Source of the DNA: Comamonadaceae bacterium
Lineage (GTDB): Bacteria; Pseudomonadota; Gammaproteobacteria; Burkholderiales; Burkholderiaceae_C
NCBI GenBank assembly: GCA_947460165.1
Contig: CANHKH010000172.1
Coordinates: 1-7,138 of the forward strand
DNA: 7,138 nucleotides
Direction of reading: 5' to 3'
The position numbers were made by a program, and so were the translations under genes. This document shows, one piece after another, positions 1-5,124 of this stretch. The notes beneath the pieces are model-generated. The model was not told the origin of the DNA. It ran no database searches and saw only the letters and a list, made by a program, of their open reading frames with translations. Each line of letters opens with the position of its first letter. Within the stretch, counting starts at the first letter, position 1.

Positions 1-767
1 CCTTGCGGCACGGTGCCCACCAGCTTCATGCCTTGGCCTTGCCAGTCCAGCGACCAGGCCAGCCAAGTGGTCAGCGCAATGGCCGCCACGGGACCGGCTT
101 TGGCCACCACGTCGGCCAGCGGCAAGCCCAGGCCGGCTTTGACCAGCAGGGGCTTCAAGCCCTTGCGCACCCAAAACAAAAACGCCGTGGCCGCCAGCCC
201 CACGCCCAGCGTGAGCCAGTGCGCCTGCGAGGCTTGTTGGGCCAGCGATGCCAACAACTCGACAAAGTTGTGGCCCTCGGCTTTGACGCCCATGAGGGTT
301 TTGACCTGGCTGAGCGCAATGAGCAAGCCGGAGGCCGAAATAAAGCCAGAGATGACCGGGTGGCTCAAAAAATTCGCCAAAAAGCCCAAGCGCAGCAGGC
401 CCATGAGCAGCAACAAGCCCCCCGACAAAAACGCCAAGGTGATGGCCACCTGCCAGTAGGCATGGGTGCCTGCGGCCGCGTGCTCGGCCACGGTGGCCGC
501 CGTCATGAGCGAGACCACCGCCACCGGCCCCACCGCCAACACGCGGCTGGTGCCCAAGACCGCGTACAAGAGCAAAGGCGCCACGCTGGCGTACAAGCCC
601 ACCTCGGGCGGCAAGCCCGCCAGCAAGGCATAGGCCAGGCTTTGCGGGATGAGCATGAGGGTGACAATGAGCGCGGCCACCAAGTCGCCGGACAAGGTCT
701 GCCGCTTGTACTGGCGGCCCCACACCAAGATGGGCAGGGACGGCAGCCAGCGTGCAAGAGAGCTCAT
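1..767 (-). CDS. SulP-family (SLC26-like) anion permease, C-terminus cut off by window edge
   Basis: Integral inner-membrane transporter of the SulP/SLC26 family, which moves sulfate, bicarbonate or other small anions. Reading from ATG at 767, 255 codons are open to the left edge, about 45% of a usual 550-600 residue SulP protein; the rest of the membrane domain and any STAS domain lie outside. Visible family marks are the N-terminal GDLVAALIVTLMLIPQSLAY segment (residues about 27-46) and the SulP signature region LPPEVGLYASVAPLLLY followed by GTSRVLAVGPVAVVSLM (about 52-88). Further hydrophobic helices lie near residues 104-130, 134-155 and 184-200. The start is supported by AGGA seven bases upstream. 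It is the fourth gene of the leftward arm headed by the persulfide-sensing repressor, 114 bp after the YeeE-like gene, so a role in sulfite/sulfate movement is a reasonable inference. The anion and direction are not shown by the sequence. Confidence 0.93.
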   Translation of the reverse strand, partial: MSSLARWLPSLPILVWGRQYKRQTLSGDLVAALIVTLMLIPQSLAYALLAGLPPEVGLYASVAPLLLYAVLGTSRVLAVGPVAVVSLMTAATVAEHAAAGTHAYWQVAITLAFLSGGLLLLMGLLRLGFLANFLSHPVISGFISASGLLIALSQVKTLMGVKAEGHNFVELLASLAQQASQAHWLTLGVGLAATAFLFWVRKGLKPLLVKAGLGLPLADVVAKAGPVAAIALTTWLAWSLDWQGQGMKLVGTVPQ

Positions 768-801
768 GTGGGTGTCCTGGGCGCAGGCGCCCTCAAAGTG
801 C

Positions 802-828
802 GCGCATGGGGCACAGCCTGCCCTGCGC
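802..828. other. Intergenic hairpin between yeeE-like gene and sulP gene
   Basis: In the 114-bp gap 768-881 there is a stem of GCGCA (802-806) with TGCGC (824-828) and GGGCA (809-813) with TGCCC (819-823), enclosing a 5-base loop, with a 2-base bulge at 807-808. A second short GC-rich inverted repeat (779-784 with 787-792) sits just upstream of the sulP ribosome binding site. Neither is followed by a T-run on the minus strand, so they are not convincing terminators. They might affect mRNA stability or tune sulP expression within the operon. Confidence 0.35.
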
Positions 829-881
829 ATGGACCAGGCAGAGCGAGGGCATGCAGGATCATGAGGGGCCAGGCAGCGGGC

Positions 882-1343
882 TCAGCCGGCCTTGAGCTTG
901 GCTTGGCGTGGGGCGTGGACAAAACGCTCCATCAGCTCAAAGCCCCACATGCCCACCAGCATGGCGACCACGAACAGCAAGGCCTTGGGCTGACCGTCGG
1001 CCATGGAGACCAGGGCCGGACCCGGGCAAAACCCAGCCAAGCCCCAGCCCGCGCCAAACATCAAGCTGCCCAAGACCAAGCGCTTGTCCATGTGGGTACT
1101 GGTGGGCACACGCATGACGCCGCCCAAAAAGGTGGTGGTGCGTTTTTTGGCCACCGCAAAGGCGAACACACCCACCATGATGGCGCCACCCATGACCAGT
1201 GCCAAAGACGGGTCCCAGGTGCCAAACAGATCGAGAAAGCCGATGACTTTGCCCGGGTCTGTCATGCCCGAGGCCATGAGGCCCAAGCCAAAGAGCAAAC
1301 CCGCGACCAGTTCACTGGCGCGCAAGAGAAAGTTGTTTTTCAT
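882..1343 (-). CDS. YeeE/YedE-family sulfur-transport membrane protein, C-terminal-half type (PmpB-like)
   Basis: A 153-residue membrane protein corresponding to the second half of the YeeE/YedE (TsuA-like) fold, a family that transports thiosulfate or related sulfur compounds. Four hydrophobic stretches are visible at about residues 11-27, 46-66, 89-105 and 120-138. The conserved loop FGAGWGLAGFCPGPAL (about 96-111) carries the only cysteine, C106, at the position where full-length YeeE proteins use cysteines to relay the sulfur substrate. The DPGKV motif near residue 29 is also typical. It starts 12 bp after the stop of the companion half-protein at 1356, and an AAGG overlapping that stop codon serves as ribosome binding site. 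The pair is probably co-translated and assembles into one transporter. Paired half-size proteins of this kind were named PmpA/PmpB in Serratia and accompany bigR-type repressors elsewhere. The transported species is inferred, not proven. Confidence 0.9.
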   Translation of the reverse strand: MKNNFLLRASELVAGLLFGLGLMASGMTDPGKVIGFLDLFGTWDPSLALVMGGAIMVGVFAFAVAKKRTTTFLGGVMRVPTSTHMDKRLVLGSLMFGAGWGLAGFCPGPALVSMADGQPKALLFVVAMLVGMWGFELMERFVHAPRQAKLKAG

Positions 1344-1355
1344 GTTGTTTCTGCC

Positions 1356-1793
1356 TTAAATGAGGTGACGGACCGCGTAGACCGTGAGAAAGCCCGCGCC
1401 CATGAAAGAGCCCGTGGCTACCAAAGAACGGGGGGACAAGCGCGACAAGCCGCACACCCCGTGGCCGCTGGTGCAGCCCGAGGCATAGCGGGTGCCCACA
1501 CCCACCAACAAGCCGGCCACCACAATCAACCACTCAGACGCCTCAATGCTAGGCAAGGTGATGTACTGGGCAGGCACCAGCGCATGGAACACCGCAGGCG
1601 CGGCAAACATGCCCAGCAAAAACGCCAGGCGCCAGGCCGAGTCGCCACGCTGGGGGGGCAGCAAGCCTCCCACAATGCCGCTGATGCCCAAGATGCGGCC
1701 GTTGATCAAAATAAAGAGGGCGCTGGCCAGCCCCAAGACCACGCCGCCCGCCAGTGACGCCCAAGGCGTGAAATGGGCCCAATCTATCGTCAT
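1356..1793 (-). CDS. YeeE/YedE-family sulfur-transport membrane protein, N-terminal-half type (PmpA-like)
   Basis: A 145-residue membrane protein equivalent to the first half of a YeeE/YedE transporter. The signature is GTRYASGCTSGHGVCG at residues about 100-115, with cysteines C107 and C114, followed by LSRLSPRSLVAT and a final helix. Earlier helices are at about 12-30, 54-70 and 88-100, and the NGRILGISGIVGG segment (31-43) is also characteristic. The ATG at 1793 is preferred over an upstream in-frame ATG at 1820 because it has AGGAG seven bases upstream and overlaps the repressor stop codon as ATGA (1793-1790), the usual arrangement for translational coupling. The gene is therefore second in the leftward operon and should be expressed in step with the repressor. 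Together with the next gene it should form the full transporter. Function is known from family members; specificity here is inference. Confidence 0.9.
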   Translation of the reverse strand: MTIDWAHFTPWASLAGGVVLGLASALFILINGRILGISGIVGGLLPPQRGDSAWRLAFLLGMFAAPAVFHALVPAQYITLPSIEASEWLIVVAGLLVGVGTRYASGCTSGHGVCGLSRLSPRSLVATGSFMGAGFLTVYAVRHLI

Positions 1794-2119
1794 GCTGAAT
1801 CTCCTGAATGTGCTGAACAAAATTGCGCGTAAAGCACCTGCATCACCGCCAGCGCCTGCGGGCTGGTGATTTGGTAATAAATGCGTTTGCCGTCGCGGCG
1901 GGTGGTGACCAGCTCCTCGTCGCGCAACACCGTGAGCTGCTGTGACAGCGTGGGTTGGGCGATGCCCAAGATCTCTTCCAACTCACCCACGCGTTTTTCG
2001 CCTTGGCTCAGTTGGCACAAGAGCATGAGCCGGTCGGGGTTGGAGAGCACTTTCATCAGCCGGCAGGCTTGCTCGGCCGAGGTTTTCATTTTGTCGAGGT
2101 CCAGGGTGCCAGTGTCCAT
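1790..2119 (-). CDS. bigR: BigR/SqrR-type ArsR-family persulfide-responsive repressor
   Basis: A 109-residue winged-helix repressor of the ArsR family. From the ATG at 2119 it shows an N-terminal helix with C19, then LSNPDRLMLLCQL with C35, a recognition helix region around AQPTLSQQLTVLRDEELV, the wing TTRRDGKRIYYQI, and a C-terminal helix VMQVLYAQFC with C101. C35 and C101 are 66 residues apart, exactly the spacing of the redox cysteines in BigR (42/108) and SqrR (41/107), which form a di- or tetrasulfide bridge on meeting persulfide and then leave DNA. The metal-site ELCVCDL motif of arsenic-sensing ArsR proteins is absent. A TTG codon at 2125 could extend the protein by two residues, but the ATG lies better behind the GGA at about 2129. 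It is divergent from the dioxygenase gene and should repress itself and both arms through the palindrome at 2151-2189. Confidence 0.9.
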   Translation of the reverse strand: MDTGTLDLDKMKTSAEQACRLMKVLSNPDRLMLLCQLSQGEKRVGELEEILGIAQPTLSQQLTVLRDEELVTTRRDGKRIYYQITSPQALAVMQVLYAQFCSAHSGDSA

Positions 2120-2152
2120 GGGCAAAGGTCCGTTTTTTGAGGGAATGCAGAT

Positions 2153-2181
2153 AGTCTATTGACAAATAATTTATCTGTCAA
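2153..2181 (-). promoter_or_regulatory. bigR: Sigma-70-type promoter for the repressor/transporter arm
   Basis: Because the region is a palindrome, the minus strand carries the same TTGACA (2181-2176), 17-bp spacer and TAGACT (2158-2153). Transcription would begin near 2146-2144, about 25 bases before the repressor ATG at 2119. It occupies nearly the same base pairs as the rightward promoter, so the two cannot be occupied by polymerase at the same time. Confidence 0.65.
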
Positions 2182-2187
2182 TAGACT
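2159..2187 (+). promoter_or_regulatory. Sigma-70-type promoter for the dioxygenase arm
   Basis: A consensus -35 box TTGACA (2159-2164) and a -10 box TAGACT (2182-2187, four of six consensus bases) are separated by 17 bp. Transcription would begin near 2194-2196, giving a leader of about 20 bases before the ATG at 2215, which has AAAAGG (2204-2209) five bases upstream. The whole promoter lies inside the palindromic operator, so a bound repressor would block polymerase directly. Confidence 0.7.
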
Positions 2188-2214
2188 ATTGAAAACTTAA
2201 ATGAAAAGGTCAGC

Positions 2215-3084
2215 ATGAACACCCTCAGTCCCCAAGTCCACGGCATTTTTGACCCCCACACCTGGACCGTGACCTATGTGGTTTACGAGGCCCCAGGCTC
2301 GGCCTGCGCCATCATTGACCCGGTCTTGGACTACGACCCCAAGTCCGGCCGCACCAGCCACACCACGGCCGACAAAGTCGTGGCCTTTGTGCGCAGCCAG
2401 CAGCTCCAAGTGACATGGATTTTGGAAACCCATGCCCATGCCGACCACCTGACGGCCGCGCCCTACCTCAAGCAGCAGCTCGGTGGCCAAACAGCCATAG
2501 GCCAGCACATCACCCAGGTGCAAGGTGTCTTCAAGGGCATCTTCAACATGGAGCCCAGCTTCCAGCCCGACGGATCACAGTTTGACCACCTGTTCCAAGA
2601 TGGGGAAGCCATTGCCGTGGGCGCCCTCATCGGCCACGCCATGAACGTGCCCGGCCACACCCCGGCTTGCGTGGCTTACCAGTTTGGCGATGCGGTGTTT
2701 GTGGGCGACACCTTGTTCATGCCCGATGTGGGCACCGCCCGCTGCGACTTTCCTGGCGGTGATGCCAAGGCCTTGTACGCCTCCACACGCAAAATTTTGA
2801 GCCTGCCGCCCCAGACCCGCTTGTTCATGTGCCACGACTACCCGCCGCAAGGCCGGCCCGTGCAGTTTGAAACCACCGTGGCCGAGCAAAAAGCCAAGAA
2901 CATCCATGTGCACGACGGCATCAGCGAGGCGGACTTTGTGAAGATGCGCACCCAGCGCGATGCCACGCTGGAGATGCCCGTGCTGATCTTGCCGGCGGTG
3001 CAAATCAACATCCGCGCCGGTGAATTGCCGCCCAAAGAAGACAACGGCATTGCCTACGCCAAGATTCCCTTGAATGCGCTTTGA
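2215..3084 (+). CDS. ETHE1/Blh-type persulfide dioxygenase (metallo-beta-lactamase fold)
   Basis: A cytoplasmic non-haem iron enzyme that should oxidise glutathione persulfide with O2 to sulfite and glutathione, the step that removes sulfane sulfur made from H2S. At 289 residues it is complete. Metal-site motifs are ETHAHADH (71-78, H73, H75, D77, H78), NVPGHTP with H148, GDTLF with D165, and MCHDYPP with H207. H73, H148 and D165 correspond to the 2-His-1-Asp iron ligands of human ETHE1. The stretch GTARCDFPGGD (173-183), with R176 and D178, matches the ETHE1/Blh substrate-side loop and separates it from glyoxalase II and true beta-lactamases. There is no fused rhodanese domain. The gene heads the rightward arm under the palindromic promoter, with AAAAGG as ribosome binding site. 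Orthologues next to BigR in Xylella and Agrobacterium are called Blh. The persulfide substrate is inferred from motifs and context. Confidence 0.92.
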   Translation: MNTLSPQVHGIFDPHTWTVTYVVYEAPGSACAIIDPVLDYDPKSGRTSHTTADKVVAFVRSQQLQVTWILETHAHADHLTAAPYLKQQLGGQTAIGQHITQVQGVFKGIFNMEPSFQPDGSQFDHLFQDGEAIAVGALIGHAMNVPGHTPACVAYQFGDAVFVGDTLFMPDVGTARCDFPGGDAKALYASTRKILSLPPQTRLFMCHDYPPQGRPVQFETTVAEQKAKNIHVHDGISEADFVKMRTQRDATLEMPVLILPAVQINIRAGELPPKEDNGIAYAKIPLNAL

Positions 3085-3094
3085 GGTGACTGCC

Positions 3095-3709
3095 ATGAAC
3101 ACAGCGCAAGACATGTGGAACCAACGGTTTGCCACCCCCGACTATGTGTTCGGCGAGGCGCCCAATGCGTTTTTGGTGTCCCAAGCCTCGCGCTTGGGGC
3201 AAGGCGTGGCATTGGCTTTGGCCGATGGCGAGGGGCGCAACAGCGTGTGGCTGGCCGAACAAGGCTTCAGCGTGGATGCCTTTGATTTTTCTGCGCCCGC
3301 CATTGAAAAGGCCAGGGCCTTGGCGGCCAAAAAACAAGTGAGCCTGAAATTGAGCTGCACAGACTGGCAGTCTTTCACTTGGAAAAGCGCCCACTACGAC
3401 CTGGTGGTGGGCATCTTTTTTCAATTTGCCACGCCGCTTGAACGCGACGCGCTGTTTGAAAAAATCAAATTCAGCCTGAAACCCGGTGGCGTGCTCTTGA
3501 TCCAAGGTTATGGCAAAGACCAACTCAAGCACCGCACCGGAGGGCCTGGCAAGTTGGACCACTTGTACGACGAAGAGATGCTGCGGCAAGCTTTTTCAGG
3601 CTTTGAGGTGCAGGTCTGCCACACCTATGAAGCCACCCTCCAGGAAGGGGCAGGCCACAGCGGCACGTCGGCCCTGGTGGGGTTTGTGGCCAAAAAACCT
3701 GGCGCCTGA
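3095..3709 (+). CDS. Class I SAM-dependent methyltransferase, substrate unknown
   Basis: A 204-residue soluble methyltransferase with a Rossmann-type fold. Residues 8-27 (W-x-x-RF, then YVFGEAPNAFL) form the N-terminal lid seen in TehB/thiopurine-methyltransferase-like proteins. Motif I is LALADGEGRNSVWLAE (40-55), binding the SAM methionine part, with D64 in VDAFDFS as the likely ribose ligand. The post-motif IV region is DLVVGIFFQF (102-111), and LKPGG (128-132) precedes LLIQGY. A GGPGKLDHLY segment follows, probably in the substrate side. The ATG at 3095 is chosen over one at 3074, which lies inside the dioxygenase gene, because GAGGTG stands six bases upstream. It begins 10 bp after the dioxygenase stop and is surely co-transcribed. 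Context suggests a thiol, sulfide or other reactive small acceptor, but nothing in the sequence identifies it. Confidence 0.85.
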   Translation: MNTAQDMWNQRFATPDYVFGEAPNAFLVSQASRLGQGVALALADGEGRNSVWLAEQGFSVDAFDFSAPAIEKARALAAKKQVSLKLSCTDWQSFTWKSAHYDLVVGIFFQFATPLERDALFEKIKFSLKPGGVLLIQGYGKDQLKHRTGGPGKLDHLYDEEMLRQAFSGFEVQVCHTYEATLQEGAGHSGTSALVGFVAKKPGA

Positions 3710-3752
3710 CCCCTGGGTATGCCTCGCATGGGGTCAGCGATCAATGACCCTG
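3706..3752 (+). other. Two overlapping, mutually exclusive hairpins after the methyltransferase stop
   Basis: CTGACCCC (3706-3713), which contains the methyltransferase stop codon, can pair perfectly with GGGGTCAG (3730-3737). The same GGGTCA (3731-3736) can instead pair with TGACCC (3745-3750) around an 8-base loop. No T-run follows either form, so this is not a canonical terminator. It could be an mRNA processing or stability element, or lower expression of the following small gene. Confidence 0.35.
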
Positions 3753-3780
3753 AAACCGTTCCACCAGAAAAGAGCTCATC

Positions 3781-3999
3781 ATGGTTAAAAACGTAGGCGG
3801 GATAGACCGCATTCTTCGCATTGTGCTTGGCCTGAGTTTGGCGATGTTGGCCGCCACAGGGGTCCTGGGGCCCTGGGCTTGGTTGGGCTTGTTGGTGATG
3901 GCCACAGGGGTTTTTAGCTTTTGCGGGCTGTACCTGCTGCTGGGCATGCGCACCTGCCCACTCCAAACAAGTGCACCCGCAGACACCAACTCAAAATAG
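3781..3999 (+). CDS. Small DUF2892 (YgaP-type transmembrane domain) protein
   Basis: A 72-residue inner-membrane protein consisting of the DUF2892 domain alone. It has the usual amphipathic N-terminus NVGGIDRILRIVLG, a first membrane helix at about 11-30, a short PWAW turn, a second helix at about 33-54, and the family cysteines C48 (FCGLY) and C59 (RTCPL). In YgaP this membrane unit follows a rhodanese domain; here no rhodanese is attached or seen nearby. AAGAG lies about eight bases before the ATG. It is the third gene of the rightward arm, 71 bp after the methyltransferase, and probably part of the persulfide response. Stand-alone copies are frequent near sulfur genes, but their biochemical role is not established. 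A sulfur-relay or membrane-anchor role is speculation. Confidence 0.85.
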   Translation: MVKNVGGIDRILRIVLGLSLAMLAATGVLGPWAWLGLLVMATGVFSFCGLYLLLGMRTCPLQTSAPADTNSK

Positions 4000-4017
4000 G
4001 CGCAGATCCACAAACTG

Positions 4018-4077
4018 GGCGGCGGGCATGCGTGCGCAAAAGGCCATGGCAATGGCCTGCATCCACGCAGCGCCGCC
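4018..4077. terminator. Long imperfect hairpin between convergent operons, probable terminator
   Basis: The gap 4000-4092 between the DUF2892 gene and the oppositely oriented binding-protein gene contains stacked stems: GGCGGCG (4018-4024) with CGCCGCC (4071-4077), TGCGTG (4029-4034) with CACGCA (4064-4069), GC (4036-4037) with GC (4059-4060), and AGGCCAT (4041-4047) with ATGGCCT (4052-4058), around a 4-base loop. On the minus strand the inner 7-bp stem is followed by TTTT (4041-4038), a modest intrinsic terminator for the binding-protein gene. No T-run follows on the plus strand. Confidence 0.55.
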
Positions 4078-4092
4078 TCAGTCAGCTGAGCC

Positions 4093-5076
4093 TTATTCGG
4101 CCTTGATGCCGGCGGTCTGCACCGCCCGGCGGTACTTGACCACATCGGCCTTGAGGATCTCGCCCATGCCCGCGCCATCGACCACGAACAAATCCAGCCC
4201 GGCGTTGGCAAAGCGCACCTTGGTCTCGGGCGCTGCCAGCACTGCGCTCAGGTCAGCGCGAATTTTTGCCAGCACGTCCCTGGGCGTGCCAGCGGGGGCG
4301 GCCAGGCCGTAGTAGTTCTCGACCTCGAAGTTCGCCAGGGAGGCAATGCCCGACTCGGCCACGGTGGGAATGTCGCGGGCAGAGTCGGAGCGGGCCTTGG
4401 AGGTGACCGCCAGGGGCACGAGCTTGCCTTGCTTGATGAAGGGCAGCACAGCGGGCATGGTGGCGATCACGGTGTCCACCTGACCGGCCACGGCGTCAAA
4501 CACGGCGGGACCGCAGCCCTTGTGCGGCACATGCGTGGCCTTTTGCTTGACTGCGTCCTTGATCAGCTCCATCGCGAAATGGTGGGCCGTGGCCACGCCG
4601 CAGGTCAGGTAGTTCATTTCACCTTTTTCCTGGTCCATGCGTGCAACCAGTCCGCGCAGATCGGTGACCTTGGCCTTGGGATTGACCGCCACCACAATGG
4701 CCGAGGAGCTGACCATGCCTATGGGCTCGAAGTCTTTGGTGATGTCAAACGGGGTTTTGGCGAAGATCACCCGATTGATCGCATGGGTGTTGCTCACCAT
4801 CAGCAGGGTGTGACCGTCGGCGGGTGCGCGAAAAACCACCTCCGCGCCCACGTTGCCGCCAGCACCGATGATGTTTTCCACCACCACGCTTTGGGGCTTC
4901 CAGCGCTCGGCCAGCCTGTCGGCCAGCAAGCGCGCGCTCTGGTCTGCCGCGCCACCTGGGCTGAAGGTCACGATCAGGCGAACCGGCTTGCTCGGAAACG
5001 AGGCCTGTGCAAGACAGACCTGGGAGACCAGCGAGGCCAGCAGGCCCACAAAAATACTCCGGAATTTGACTGACAT
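4093..5076 (-). CDS. Bug/TctC-family periplasmic solute-binding protein
   Basis: A 327-residue extracytoplasmic binding protein of the Bug family, which delivers carboxylic acids and similar solutes to tripartite tricarboxylate transporters or acts as a sensor. It has a signal peptide (basic MSVKFR, hydrophobic 8-22, likely cleavage after A25 in AQA) and the family start FPSKPVRLIVTFSPGGAAD (27-45). The second binding segment is GAGGNVGAEVVFRAPADGHTLL (split about 71-92), and the HVPHKGCGPA (182-191), IPTVAESG and YYGLAAPAGTP motifs follow. C159 (in LTCGVA) and C188 (in HKGCGP) sit in the two ligand-loop motifs and could form a disulfide. ATG at 5076 with AAGGG about ten bases upstream is preferred to a TTG at 5094. 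It lies 48 bp downstream of the molybdenum hydroxylase gene, so it probably binds that enzyme's substrate. No TctA/TctB membrane genes are in the window. Confidence 0.93.
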   Translation of the reverse strand: MSVKFRSIFVGLLASLVSQVCLAQASFPSKPVRLIVTFSPGGAADQSARLLADRLAERWKPQSVVVENIIGAGGNVGAEVVFRAPADGHTLLMVSNTHAINRVIFAKTPFDITKDFEPIGMVSSSAIVVAVNPKAKVTDLRGLVARMDQEKGEMNYLTCGVATAHHFAMELIKDAVKQKATHVPHKGCGPAVFDAVAGQVDTVIATMPAVLPFIKQGKLVPLAVTSKARSDSARDIPTVAESGIASLANFEVENYYGLAAPAGTPRDVLAKIRADLSAVLAAPETKVRFANAGLDLFVVDGAGMGEILKADVVKYRRAVQTAGIKAE

Positions 5077-5124
5077 TCGATAGGTTCCCTTCAAAAAGGA
5101 TCAAGCACAAAAACAAGCAACAAC

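Larger units (their letters stand above)
2151..2189. promoter_or_regulatory. 39-bp palindromic operator between the divergent arms
   Basis: The left arm ATAGTCTATTGACA (2151-2164) and right arm TGTCAATAGACTAT (2176-2189) are perfect reverse complements. The bases inside continue to pair around a centre at 2170, with a single mismatch (2165/2175), so 18 of 19 base pairs match. Each outer end also carries its own small dyad ATAG-N-CTAT, centred at 2155 and 2185, 30 bp or roughly three helical turns apart. The right one extends to the 15-bp palindrome TCAATAGACTATTGA (2178-2192). This is the form expected of a site for one or two dimers of the adjacent ArsR-family repressor. Binding is inferred from position and symmetry only. 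Confidence 0.8.

Noticed and set aside
3..1757. A 584-codon open frame on the plus strand, opposite the SulP and YeeE genes
   Set aside because: Its product is low-complexity, rich in Gln, His, Gly and Arg with no recognisable domain, and it runs antisense to three clear membrane-protein genes. It is a by-product of GC-rich codon use.
1794..1820. Upstream ATG (1820) as start of the first YeeE half
   Set aside because: It lies inside the repressor gene, whereas ATG at 1793 has AGGAG at seven bases and an ATGA overlap with the repressor stop.
2215..3084. Beta-lactamase or glyoxalase II for the metallo-beta-lactamase-fold protein
   Set aside because: The GTARCDFPGG loop and the divergent BigR-type repressor match ETHE1/Blh persulfide dioxygenases instead.
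2575..3135. Minus-strand frame opposite the dioxygenase gene
   Set aside because: Covers the region encoding the H148, D165 and H207 motifs on the other strand; its own product has no recognisable family features.
4429..5073. Long plus-strand frame opposite the Bug gene
   Set aside because: His/Gly-rich translation without family features, antisense to a well-matched solute-binding protein.
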